Assembly: GCF_017377575.1 (NCBI RefSeq)
Contig: NZ_JAFREM010000010.1
Span: forward strand, 50,803-114,802
Source of the DNA: Candidatus Enterococcus moelleringii
Lineage (GTDB): Bacteria; Bacillota; Bacilli; Lactobacillales; Enterococcaceae
Direction of reading: 5' to 3'
DNA: 64,000 nt
In this document: in pieces, positions 44,683-52,807 of the stretch
How positions within the stretch are numbered: the stretch's first letter is position 1
Layout of the letters: each line of letters opens with the position of its first letter
Position numbers and translations under genes: made by a program
Notes under the pieces: generated by a model
Told to the model about the DNA's origin: nothing
What the model saw: only the letters and a program-made list of their open reading frames with translations
Databases searched by the model: none

Positions 44683-44761
44683 CCATCGACACACCAAAAT
44701 TCGTATGCTATATTCTAAATAAATGCAGCAGTCAATTTGAAACTAATGGAGAGTGAAGCTT

Positions 44762-45088
44762 TTGAAAAAATTAGATGAACTACCTGAATGTCCTGTAGCC
44801 ACAACCGTCTCCCTGATTGGCAGTAAATGGAAGTTGCTGATTCTGCGCAATCTTATCCAACGTCCTTGGCGTTTTAATGAATTGAAAAAGGATCTCGAAG
44901 GCATTAGTCAAAAAGTTCTCACCGATAGTCTCCGCTCCATGGAAGCCGATGGTCTCATCACCCGAACGGTTTACCCAGAAGTCCCGATTCGGGTGGAGTA
45001 TGCCTTAAGTCCTTTAGGCGAATCAATCCAGCCCATCTTCAAATCCTTGGAGGTTTGGGGCAACAATTATAAAGAGACTTTAATGTGA
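44762..45088 (+). CDS. HxlR-family redox-type transcriptional regulator
   Basis: About 108 residues, a winged helix with the family pattern ECPVATTVSLIGSKWKLLILRNL and GISQKVLTDSLRSMEADGLI. The N-terminal cysteine in ECPV is the residue oxidised in YodB-type members. TTG at 44762 has GGAGAG eight bases upstream; a GTG at 44753 is too close to it. Divergent from the sirtuin operon and convergent with the NmrA-like reductase. Confidence 0.82.
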   Translation: MKKLDELPECPVATTVSLIGSKWKLLILRNLIQRPWRFNELKKDLEGISQKVLTDSLRSMEADGLITRTVYPEVPIRVEYALSPLGESIQPIFKSLEVWGNNYKETLM

Positions 45089-45125
45089 AAAAGGAGCAGT
45101 GAGAACGTCTCATTGCTCCTTTTTA
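45088..45125. terminator. Bidirectional terminator after the HxlR gene
   Basis: AAAAAGGAGCAGTGAG / CTCATTGCTCCTTTTT, an almost perfect 16-pair stem with a five-base loop. Confidence 0.85.
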
Positions 45126-45213
45126 GATTATCCGTAGCCGGCAAACTAGCCTCTTCTATCTCAACTTATTCCGAAATCCGCAATTCTTTAAAGAATCCTT
45201 TGATAAAATCTTT

Positions 45214-46071
45214 TTATTCATAACTCGCTTGTAAAAATGTCTTCATATCCATCGGTGCGTGACCGGTAATTTTCTCAAAATCAGTAGAAACGCCATTTAA
45301 CATTCCCAGTGCGCCGCCGTGATACATGGAGGCTAATTCATTTCCATCGCCATCGCCTTTGTAAATCTCAGCGAATTCAGCTAAGGTCACCGGTTGGTAG
45401 CCGATCGGTTTGCCGGTCACTTCACTCATCACAGCCCCTAATTCTTCCATCGAATAGTTTTGCTCTTGGCTTAACAAGTAGGATTGTCCGGCATTTCTTA
45501 ACGCCGGTTGAACCGCTAATTTCGCGATGGCTTCGGCACTATCATCTAACGAAATGAAGGACAACTGCGCTTCGCCAATAGGATAAATGATGTTTTGGCG
45601 CTCAATCAGTTCTGGTAAATAAGGAACTAACGGATCAGCATACAATGCATTTTTTACGACGGCATAATCAAATCCTGAACCCGCCAAACGTCTGGGCGCA
45701 TAACCATAATAAGGCGACATGACAAAAGGATTTTTTTCTTGATCGGCAAAGAAACTGACGAAAATAATCTCTTTGACGTGAGCCTGTTCCATCGCCTTTA
45801 AGGTATTTTCCAGTTCCCTCACCCGTTCCAAAACGTCGTAGGTCTTGCTGGGGATATAGATTAACAGATCAATACTTTTTAACGCTTCAACCATACTGTC
45901 GATCGTCGAATAATCCCCCGGCCTTACTGCAATACCCGCTTTTTTCAAATCTTCCGCTTTAGAAAGCGAATGGACCACTGCCACGATATCCTGCACATCC
46001 ACTAATTCAGCTAACTCCTTAACCACGCGACTCCCTAAGTTTCCTGTAGCTCCTGTAACAGCATATTTCAT
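45214..46071 (-). CDS. NmrA-like NAD(P)-binding oxidoreductase (QOR2/YtfG type)
   Basis: About 285 residues from ATG at 46071. Atypical short-chain reductase with GATGNLGSRVVKEL at the N-terminus and FVSFFADQ, SPYYGYAPRR later, resembling NADPH-quinone reductase 2. Such genes are often controlled by HxlR regulators, and one lies just beyond its 3' end. Role in quinone or redox stress is inferred. Confidence 0.78.
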   Translation of the reverse strand: MKYAVTGATGNLGSRVVKELAELVDVQDIVAVVHSLSKAEDLKKAGIAVRPGDYSTIDSMVEALKSIDLLIYIPSKTYDVLERVRELENTLKAMEQAHVKEIIFVSFFADQEKNPFVMSPYYGYAPRRLAGSGFDYAVVKNALYADPLVPYLPELIERQNIIYPIGEAQLSFISLDDSAEAIAKLAVQPALRNAGQSYLLSQEQNYSMEELGAVMSEVTGKPIGYQPVTLAEFAEIYKGDGDGNELASMYHGGALGMLNGVSTDFEKITGHAPMDMKTFLQASYE

Positions 46072-46161
46072 ATTTTTCACGCCTTTCTTTTTCTATCAAT
46101 TTTCTCAGTTCTCAGAAACAGCACTCCCGTGAATACCCTCCCTAGTATCATAAACCTTAAA

Positions 46162-46232
46162 ACAAAAAATATCGAACCATCCCCCATCGGCTTTAGTACG
46201 GATCAACGGGTGCGTTCGAACGATATTTTTCG
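46162..46232 (-). terminator. Terminator of the osmoprotectant-binding lipoprotein gene
   Basis: AATATCGAAC and GTTCGAACGATATT arms with paired CCC/GGG inside, followed on the minus strand by TTTTTTGTTTT. Confidence 0.65.
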
Positions 46233-46259
46233 CTAGTATTCATTCAGATTTTTTACTTC

Positions 46260-47168
46260 TTATTTTATCGACTCATAGTAATCTTTGGCAACTTTCTCAT
46301 AGTCTTCGCCATCTAGATCAACTTTAGCATTTAGTTCAATCAATGTGTCTGTGTCTAAGTTTTCGTCGATGGTATTAATGATTTCAGCGGCTTCTGGATT
46401 GGCTTCTAACATATCTTGACGAGCTACTGGCACTAGATTGTAAGGCGGCCAAAATTGTTTGTCATCTTCTAAAACAGTAAATTCTTCCTTATCAGAAAGC
46501 TGTCCTTCGGTAGTATAAGCCGGTGTTGCATCGGCTTCATCGTTTTTCAAGACTTGATATTTCAAGCTGTTGTCATACACAGTAGAAGATTCAAAATTGA
46601 ATTCGCCGTAGGATTCAGCAAGTCCTTTCAGACCATCCGCCCGTTCGTCAAATTCTCCTTGAGAAGCAAAACGGACCTTGTCGGCATTTGCCTGCAAATC
46701 GCTGATAGTCGCGATCCCATATTCTTCCGCCACACTAGTTTTAATAGCAATTCCTTGACCATCATTTCCTGGTGCGTAGTCCAAAACGGTTAACACGCCG
46801 TCTTCTTCATAAGCATCTTTGACGGTTTCGTACACTTTATCAGGGTCGGTTTCTAATGGTAATTCAAAAATACTCAGCAACGCTGTTCCAGTGTATTCAG
46901 GGTAAATATCTACCTCACCGTCTTCGATGGATTGGGGAATGACGGAGCTGGCGATGTTTTGTACCCGCTCGACGGTGTAGCCGTTATCCTCTAAGGCGTT
47001 GGCGTAAATTTCGCTGACCACTAAGCTTTCAGTAAAATCCTTTGAACCGACTTTAATGCTTTCGGCCGTTTCCTCGCTGCTGCCGGTTGTACTTCCTGAA
47101 TCTCCTCCACAGGCTGCTAGTGTCACTAGTGCCAAAGCTGCTAAACCACTTACGATTATTTTTTTCAA
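46260..47168 (-). CDS. Glycine betaine/carnitine/choline-type ABC transporter substrate-binding lipoprotein
   Basis: A 302-residue lipoprotein: signal sequence with lipobox VTLAAC (Cys about residue 20) then an OpuAC-type binding domain (VGSKDFTESLVVSEIYANAL, DIYPEYTGTAL, FWPPYNLVPVAR). It is transcribed away from the permease/ATPase genes across a 17 bp inverted repeat. Quaternary-ammonium osmoprotectant binding is the family role; the exact ligand is not clear. Confidence 0.85.
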   Translation of the reverse strand: MKKIIVSGLAALALVTLAACGGDSGSTTGSSEETAESIKVGSKDFTESLVVSEIYANALEDNGYTVERVQNIASSVIPQSIEDGEVDIYPEYTGTALLSIFELPLETDPDKVYETVKDAYEEDGVLTVLDYAPGNDGQGIAIKTSVAEEYGIATISDLQANADKVRFASQGEFDERADGLKGLAESYGEFNFESSTVYDNSLKYQVLKNDEADATPAYTTEGQLSDKEEFTVLEDDKQFWPPYNLVPVARQDMLEANPEAAEIINTIDENLDTDTLIELNAKVDLDGEDYEKVAKDYYESIK

Positions 47169-47227
47169 TTGTATTTGCTCCCTTCGTTTCTATGTTTTAA
47201 TACTAACCAGTAAAAATTCATTTGGGA

Positions 47228-47289
47228 AGTAGGCACTTTTTTATTAGTCACTTACCTTTTTGTAACTACCTGATAAAAAAGTGCCTACT
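47228..47289. promoter_or_regulatory. 17 bp perfect inverted repeat between divergent transporter transcripts
   Basis: AGTAGGCACTTTTTTAT at 47228-47244 and its exact reverse complement at 47273-47289, 28 bases apart, with a few more pairs inward. It lies between the binding-protein gene and the regulator-led operon, where an operator is expected. The regulator encoded at 47346 is the obvious candidate to bind it. Confidence 0.55.
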
Positions 47290-47345
47290 AGTTTTTCCAG
47301 AGGTGGTTGGTTATGATTAAATGGCATAGAAAAGAAGGTGTAAAG

Positions 47346-47666
47346 ATGGAGCCGGTTGAAGTATTCTTGCAGTTTTCGGCGTCGGCCTTAAAGGTGACGA
47401 TTTTAAAAAGCTTCTATTGTAATAGAAACATTTCTCTGCAGGACTTTCAAATGATCTATCATAAAATGCCCCATCAAGCCACCGCCTGTCTGTGGGAGCT
47501 TTGCAACGAAGGCTTGATCCAAAGAAATGACCTGGCCTTTCAATTAACCGAGTTAGGCCAAGAATATGTCGCAATTTTAGAAGAATTGGCGCTGTGGCAG
47601 GAAAAACAGCAGCTTAATGGAGGGATTTTCCGTGATTCAAGAAATAATGACTTATTTTCAAAATAG
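47346..47666 (+). CDS. Small winged-helix regulator of the osmoprotectant operon
   Basis: About 106 residues with a predicted winged helix (SALKVTILKSFYC, ISLQDFQMIYHKMPHQATACLWELCNEGLI, then LTELGQEYVAIL). It resembles MarR/PadR-type small regulators but I cannot name the family. Start ambiguous: ATG 47346 (AAGGTG upstream) or ATG 47313 (GAGGTGG upstream). It overlaps the first permease gene, so it is part of the operon. Confidence 0.65.
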   Translation: MEPVEVFLQFSASALKVTILKSFYCNRNISLQDFQMIYHKMPHQATACLWELCNEGLIQRNDLAFQLTELGQEYVAILEELALWQEKQQLNGGIFRDSRNNDLFSK

Positions 47667-48267
47667 TATGAACCAATATATTGGCCTTCTGATGACGCAT
47701 TTACTCATCAGCTTCAAGGCCTTGTTCTGGGCAACCATCATCGGCCTGCCCCTAGGCTATCTCAGCTTTCGAGTGAAAATTCTAGCTGAGCTGTTCCAAA
47801 CCGGTTCTCAATTGCTGCGGATTATTCCCAGCTTAGCGGTGTTGTTCATTTTGATTCCTTTAGTAGGTGTCGGTGAATTTCCGGCTTTAATCGCTTTGAC
47901 TTTTCTAGCCATCCCAGCAATTTTAATCAATACAGCTTTGGGATTCCACGAGGTTCCGGTGATCACGAAAGAAGTCGCGCGGGGAATCGGCATGAACCAA
48001 AAGCAACTGTTCCGACGAATCGAGGTGCCTTTGGCGATGCCGTATATTTTAAATGGCTTGAAGCTGGCGCTGGTTGAAATTCTAGCTAGTGCTACGTTGG
48101 CAACCTACATCGGGGCGGGCGGTCTTGGAACCTTAATCTTTACCGGCCTAGGCCTGTATCGAATGGATTTGTTGTTGATCGGCGGCGGAACGGTGACTTT
48201 ATTGTCACTGATCAGTATCGCTCTCTTTGATTTCATCATTAGAAAGGTGCAAAAAAATCATGTCTAA
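47632..48267 (+). CDS. Osmoprotectant ABC transporter permease (OpuCB/OpuCD-like), first
   Basis: About 211 residues from GTG at 47632 with GGAGGG upstream, within the regulator's 3' end. Five to six membrane helices; the binding-protein-dependent permease motif EVARGIGMNQKQLFRRIEVP couples to the ATPase. Pairs with the second permease at 49030. Confidence 0.83.
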   Translation: MIQEIMTYFQNSMNQYIGLLMTHLLISFKALFWATIIGLPLGYLSFRVKILAELFQTGSQLLRIIPSLAVLFILIPLVGVGEFPALIALTFLAIPAILINTALGFHEVPVITKEVARGIGMNQKQLFRRIEVPLAMPYILNGLKLALVEILASATLATYIGAGGLGTLIFTGLGLYRMDLLLIGGGTVTLLSLISIALFDFIIRKVQKNHV

Positions 48268-49033
48268 CACAGCTGTCTCTTTTAAAAACGTCCGAAAAAG
48301 CTTTAACGGTGCCACTAATCACGCGATCGATAACTTGAGTTTTGATATTCCGGAAGGTGAATTCGTGACGATTCTAGGCACCTCCGGCTCTGGAAAAACC
48401 ACCACCTTAAAAATGGTCAACCGCTTGATCGAGCCCGATGCCGGCGAAATCACGGTTTACAATCAGTCGGTAGAAGCCTTTGATGTCAATCAGCTGCGGC
48501 GCAAAATCGGATACGTCGTCCAGCAAATTGGCCTTTTCCCGCATTATACAATTGAAAAGAATATCGGGGCCGTGCCGGAACTGCTGGGCTGGGAGAAAGC
48601 TCGGATTACGCAACGGGTGCAGGAATTAATGGAACTGGTACAATTACCTTATGAAGAATACGCCACCCGTTTCCCCCGCCAGCTTTCCGGTGGGCAGCAG
48701 CAAAGAGTCGGCGTGGCACGAGCTCTTGCGGCCAATCCAGATATTATGTTGTTGGATGAACCTTTTGGCGCGGTGGACGCCATAACTCGAAAAGAGCTGC
48801 AGGCCCAAATAAAAAATCTGCACCAGCGTTTAGAAAAGAAGACCTTTCTTTTTGTCACCCACGATATTAATGAAGCTTTTGCGTTAGGAACCAAGGTAAT
48901 GATTATGCGGGAGGGAAATTTGGATCAATTTGATACCCCGGAAAACATTATTCGCCAGCCGAAAACCGCGTTTGTGAAGCAGCTACTGGATACAGTGTAT
49001 GCTGAAGAAGAAATTTGGAGGAAGTATCGATGA
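48260..49033 (+). CDS. Osmoprotectant ABC transporter ATPase (OpuCA-like)
   Basis: About 257 residues. Walker A GTSGSGKTTTLK, signature LSGGQQQRVGVARAL, Walker B IMLLDEPFGAVD, H-loop THDINEA. ATG at 48260 overlaps the permease stop, with AGAAAGGTG upstream. It lacks the long C-terminal CBS pair of the larger OpuCA/OpuAA proteins, so osmotic gating through CBS domains is unlikely. Confidence 0.86.
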   Translation: MSNTAVSFKNVRKSFNGATNHAIDNLSFDIPEGEFVTILGTSGSGKTTTLKMVNRLIEPDAGEITVYNQSVEAFDVNQLRRKIGYVVQQIGLFPHYTIEKNIGAVPELLGWEKARITQRVQELMELVQLPYEEYATRFPRQLSGGQQQRVGVARALAANPDIMLLDEPFGAVDAITRKELQAQIKNLHQRLEKKTFLFVTHDINEAFALGTKVMIMREGNLDQFDTPENIIRQPKTAFVKQLLDTVYAEEEIWRKYR

Positions 49034-49665
49034 TTGATTATTGGATAGATTATCATGAACGGTTAACCACAGCATTGCTGCAACACTTGCAGCTAGTTTC
49101 TATTTCGCTGGCAATTGCTCTGGTGCTGGCAATCCTGATCGTTGCCGTTTTCAGCAGCCGAACCAATTGGCTCACCAGCTTGATCTATTTCTTTTCGGCG
49201 CTGTACTCGATTCCCAGCTATGCCTTTTTCGCCTTGTTGATCCCTTTATCCGGACTAGGAACTACCACTGCTGTGATTGTTCTAAGTTTGTACAGCGAGT
49301 ATATTTTACTCCGAACCTTCACGACCGGGATTCAGCAGATCGATCCGATGGTGGTGGAAGCCGCCCAAGGAATGGGGATGACCTCGCAACAGGTTTTCCG
49401 GAAGATTCAATTGCCCTTAGCCGCAAAATCGATCTTCAGCGGGATTCGTCAGGCGTTGACAGCGATTATCGGGATTGCCACCATCGCGGCAACGATTAAT
49501 GCTGGTGGCTTAGGTACCGTATTGTTTGATGGGCTGCGAACTCAGAGTATGGTAAAGCTGCTTTGGGGAACCCTGCTGACGGTTTTATTGTGTATTGCCA
49601 GCAGTCTGGTATTTAAAATTATTGAAAAAGTTGCGTTGCGAAAACTAGGATTGGAGGAAGTTTAA
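49030..49665 (+). CDS. Osmoprotectant ABC transporter permease, second
   Basis: About 211 residues from ATG at 49030, overlapping the ATPase stop (ATGA), with GGAGG eight bases upstream. Similar helices to the first permease and the coupling motif EAAQGMGMTSQQVFRKIQLP. Together the three genes and the divergent binding protein make a full importer. Confidence 0.83.
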   Translation: MIDYWIDYHERLTTALLQHLQLVSISLAIALVLAILIVAVFSSRTNWLTSLIYFFSALYSIPSYAFFALLIPLSGLGTTTAVIVLSLYSEYILLRTFTTGIQQIDPMVVEAAQGMGMTSQQVFRKIQLPLAAKSIFSGIRQALTAIIGIATIAATINAGGLGTVLFDGLRTQSMVKLLWGTLLTVLLCIASSLVFKIIEKVALRKLGLEEV

Positions 49666-50619
49666 ATGAAAGCCATTGTAGTCTATGAAGCCGGCGGGCC
49701 GGAAAAATTAGTTTACACCGAGGTGCCTACGCCTAAAGTTAAACCCGGCTGGTCCTTGATTCAGGTAAAGGGCTTCGGGATCAATCATTCCGAAATATTT
49801 ACCCGCCAAGGACTCTCGCCTTCCGTTCAGTTTCCCCGGATTTTAGGAATTGAAGCTGTGGGTGTCATCGCGGAAACTTCTGATGAAACGAAACTGCCGG
49901 TGGGACAAAAAGTCATCTCGATTATGGGAGAAATGGGTCGGGATTTTGACGGCGGCTATGGGGAATATGTATTGCTGCCAAATGAACAGATCTATCCGGT
50001 AACGACAGACTTATCTTGGGAAGAACTAACGGCTGTGCCAGAAACTTTTTATACCGCCTTTGGTTCTATGCTGCGTTTAAAAATCAATGCTGCCGATAAG
50101 GTGTTGGTTCGCGGCGGGACTAGCGGAGTGGGGATTGCCTTTTTGAAATTGCTGCGAGGAAAGTTTGCAACGATCGAAGTTGATGGAACTAGCCGCAATT
50201 TAGAAAAAGTTGATGCTTTGCTGGCGGCTGGCTTTTCGGATGTTGTAATTGACCGCGATGGTCAGCTGCAAACTGAGAAGAAATACGACAAAATTTTGGA
50301 GCTGGTTGGTCCAGCGACGATAAAAGATAGCTTCACTCATATTTTACCTGAGGGAATTGTTTGCAGCACTGGGCAACTTGGTGGAAAGTGGTATTTAGAA
50401 GAGTTTGATCCAATTATCGATTCCAACGGCGGCTATTTGACGGGCTTTTACTCTAATGACGTCAGCAGTGCACAAATAAATCAGCTTTTGGATTATCTTG
50501 CTGCGTACCAAATTAACGTGAAGCCTGAGAAAATCTTCTCCTTGAAGGACACACAAAAAGCCCACGAATACTTAGAAAGCAGTCGCAGCTTCGGAAAAGT
50601 CGTTGTGATGAATGACTAA
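49666..50619 (+). CDS. Zinc-type/quinone-oxidoreductase-like medium-chain dehydrogenase
   Basis: A 317-residue MDR protein beginning right after the permease stop, with GGAGG in the permease end. GHES-type zinc ligands are absent (INHSEIF instead), and VRGGTSGVGIAFLKL is the NADPH motif, so it is a quinone oxidoreductase-like member without catalytic zinc. Its last ~48 bases recur as a fragment at 59102, on the far side of the island. Confidence 0.8.
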   Translation: MKAIVVYEAGGPEKLVYTEVPTPKVKPGWSLIQVKGFGINHSEIFTRQGLSPSVQFPRILGIEAVGVIAETSDETKLPVGQKVISIMGEMGRDFDGGYGEYVLLPNEQIYPVTTDLSWEELTAVPETFYTAFGSMLRLKINAADKVLVRGGTSGVGIAFLKLLRGKFATIEVDGTSRNLEKVDALLAAGFSDVVIDRDGQLQTEKKYDKILELVGPATIKDSFTHILPEGIVCSTGQLGGKWYLEEFDPIIDSNGGYLTGFYSNDVSSAQINQLLDYLAAYQINVKPEKIFSLKDTQKAHEYLESSRSFGKVVVMND

Positions 50620-50699
50620 AAACTTGGCCCTAAAGGTTGGCATGCCGCTGACCTTCAGAGCCAAGTTTTTCACATCATATTTTCTTTAATATAAGCGGT
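50572..50699 (+). repeat. Left direct repeat flanking the catabolic island
   Basis: About 125 bp containing the 3' end of the oxidoreductase gene, its terminator and the 3' end of an HxlR gene. It matches 59102-59226 with a handful of differences; the central 45 or so bases around the stop codon and terminator are identical. Confidence 0.85.
50619..50671. terminator. Terminator after the oxidoreductase gene
   Basis: AACTTGGC / GCCAAGTT outer stem with AAGGT / ACCTT inside, followed by TTTTTC. A shortened copy survives in the right repeat at about 59150-59198. Confidence 0.75.
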
Positions 50700-50804
50700 A
50701 CTTCTCGACGATTTTTTTCCATGGCTAAATGTTCTGTCATTCTAAAGATCATTAATTATTGCCTAAATGATAGCTTTCTGTATTTGCTAACTTTAAGAAC
50801 ACAT

Positions 50805-51935
50805 TTATCCGAAAAAGGCCAGCAACACACCAGCTGCTACTGCAGATCCAATCACTCCGGCAACATTAGGACCCATTGCGTGCATCAATAAGTAATTTGA
50901 TGAATTATACTTTATTCCCTCTTTTTGTGCTACTCGTGCTGCCATCGGAACAGCAGAAACGCCCGCTGCGCCAATTAGCGGGTTTATTTTTCCATTTGTT
51001 AAGCGATACATGATTTTCCCCATAATCACTCCAGCAGCAGTTCCAATTGAAAAAGCAAACAACCCCATTGCAATGATTTTTAAAGTTGTGAGGGAGAGAA
51101 AGATATCCCCGCCTGCTTTTGCACCTACTGTTACTCCAAGAATGATAGTGATTATATACATGAACGCATTTTGCAAAGTTTCTGTCAGTTTGGGAACTTG
51201 GCCGCTCTCGCGAATTAAATTCCCCAGCATCAGCATACCCACTAAGGCAGCCGCTGATGGAATAATAATACTGACAAAAATAGTTGTGATAATTGGAAAT
51301 ACTACCTTTTCTTTTTTTCCTACTGGCCGCAATTGTTTCATCACCGTTGTACGTTCTTTTTCGGTTGTTAATATTTTCATTATTGGTGGCTGAATAATTG
51401 GCACTAGTGCCATGTATGAATATGCTGCTAAAGCGATAATTGGTAGGATATGCGACGCAAGTTTAGAAGTCAAATAAATTGCGGTAGGACCATCTGCTCC
51501 TCCAATTATTCCTACAGATGCTGCCTCTTGAGGTGTCATTCCCAATGCTAAAGCACCAAAAAAAGCTGCAAAAATTCCGAATTGTGCTGCCCCTCCCAGT
51601 AGTAACGTTTTGGGATTTGCGATCAAAGGTCCGAAATCCGTAGAGGCCCCTAAACAAAGAAAAATTAAAGGTGGATAAATCCCTAAATTTGTTCCTTGAT
51701 AAAGGTAATAAAGCAAGCCACCCGGTTGGCCTCCACTAGGTTCCATCATTAAACCTGCAAGCGGCAAATTCACCAAAATGATTCCAAAAGCAATTGGAAT
51801 CATTAGATATGGCTCGTATCCCTTGGCAATCGCCAAAAATAAAAATATACACCCTATTCCAATCATAATCACTTCTTTATAACTCATGTTTAGAAGACCC
51901 GAACTTTGAATTAACTCTGTTAAAACGGCTACCAT
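50805..51935 (-). CDS. oadB: Sodium ion-translocating decarboxylase, beta subunit
   Basis: A 376-residue membrane subunit with about nine helices that decarboxylates carboxybiotin and pumps Na+. The GGADGPTAIY loop and the GVSAVPMAARV segment are family hallmarks, and conserved aspartates for Na+ (STDFGPLI) are present. ATG at 51935 with TAGGAGG. Last gene of the OAD unit. Beta subunits of methylmalonyl-CoA and glutaconyl-CoA decarboxylases are similar; the OadA partner decides for oxaloacetate. Confidence 0.88.
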   Translation of the reverse strand: MVAVLTELIQSSGLLNMSYKEVIMIGIGCIFLFLAIAKGYEPYLMIPIAFGIILVNLPLAGLMMEPSGGQPGGLLYYLYQGTNLGIYPPLIFLCLGASTDFGPLIANPKTLLLGGAAQFGIFAAFFGALALGMTPQEAASVGIIGGADGPTAIYLTSKLASHILPIIALAAYSYMALVPIIQPPIMKILTTEKERTTVMKQLRPVGKKEKVVFPIITTIFVSIIIPSAAALVGMLMLGNLIRESGQVPKLTETLQNAFMYIITIILGVTVGAKAGGDIFLSLTTLKIIAMGLFAFSIGTAAGVIMGKIMYRLTNGKINPLIGAAGVSAVPMAARVAQKEGIKYNSSNYLLMHAMGPNVAGVIGSAVAAGVLLAFFG

Positions 51936-51945
51936 TTTTGTCCTC

Positions 51946-52275
51946 CTACATAATAATTAACGTTTGTTCTGAATCAACCAGATCCTGATTTTTTACAAGT
52001 ATTTTTTTTATTTGTCCATCTTTACTGGCGACTATTTCATTCTCCATCTTCATCGCTTCTAAAATAACCAAATTGTCACCTTGCTTCACAAACTGTCCTT
52101 CTTTTACTAATACGTTAAGAATCGTTCCAGACATAGGTGCCGAAATCACAACATCTGTTTCCGAACTAGAATCCATGACCGTGCTCGAAGTCTTTGAAGA
52201 GTATTCGTCTTCACTAATATTCCTTACCTTCACCTGATAAATAGTATCGTCTATCTCAATCTCGTATATTTTCAT
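51946..52275 (-). CDS. Biotin carboxyl carrier protein of the decarboxylase pump
   Basis: About 109 residues from ATG at 52275 (GGAGGG upstream). The C-terminal biotinyl domain has EAMKMEN with K76 as the biotin site, and an APMSGTI turn. A short Ser/Thr-rich linker (about 25-40) precedes it. It carries CO2 from the alpha subunit to OadB. In many pumps this domain is fused to the alpha subunit; here it is a separate gene. Confidence 0.88.
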   Translation of the reverse strand: MKIYEIEIDDTIYQVKVRNISEDEYSSKTSSTVMDSSSETDVVISAPMSGTILNVLVKEGQFVKQGDNLVILEAMKMENEIVASKDGQIKKILVKNQDLVDSEQTLIIM

Positions 52276-52311
52276 ATAGCCCTCCACCAGCTTCTTACTA
52301 TATATAGTGAT

Positions 52312-52611
52312 TTAGTTCCTTATAATTTTTTGTACTTCTTCTACTTTGAATCGATCAGCACCATTCTCTTCATGTGCAAGCACTAAAGCCATAGCTATAG
52401 CTGCTCGTTCTCTGGCGCTATCTTCACGATTATCTACTCCAATAGCACAAGCTGTCTTATCAGAAGTCGTTGCTGACTCGTTCAATACAGTTTTTCCAAT
52501 CAATTTATGCGTAATCTCAATTAATAACCATAACCCAGCTAAAACTAAAAATACGATGGTCATTGCCACAACTGTTACACTAAGACCATCGAACAAACTA
52601 AATGCTTCCAT
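52312..52611 (-). CDS. OadG-like gamma subunit of the decarboxylase pump
   Basis: About 99 residues from ATG at 52611 (GGGAGAATC upstream). One N-terminal membrane helix (VTVVAMTIVFLVLAGLWLLI) then a soluble tail ending DRFKVEEVQKIIRN; length and layout fit OadG, which anchors the alpha and beta subunits. Sequence is poorly conserved in this family, so the call leans on context. Confidence 0.7.
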   Translation of the reverse strand: MEAFSLFDGLSVTVVAMTIVFLVLAGLWLLIEITHKLIGKTVLNESATTSDKTACAIGVDNREDSARERAAIAMALVLAHEENGADRFKVEEVQKIIRN

Positions 52612-52624
52612 AACTGATTCTCCC

Positions 52625-52807
52625 TTAGTTCTTATATCTAGCAAAGATACATGTCACACCATTCTTTTGGTCTATCCCTTGTGATGGTGGATTTGCCGCA
52701 TATTTCCGTTCTAAAAATTCTCTTCCAATCTGAGGAAAAAGAGCATAAGTTAAAAGATCTTCTTCACACCTAGCAAGATCTCCAAGTTCTTTTGTCAGCT
52801 CTTCAAT
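52625..52807 (-). pseudogene. Detached C-terminal 60 codons of OadA beyond an in-frame TAA
   Basis: Directly after the OadA stop (TAA at 52808-52810) the same frame continues for 60 codons with LTKELGDLARCEEDLLTYAL and ends at TAA 52625-52627, right before the gamma-subunit ribosome site. The LLTYALFP motif is conserved near the C-terminus of OadA/pyruvate carboxylase carboxyltransferase domains, so this is the missing tail of the alpha subunit. Confidence 0.7.
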
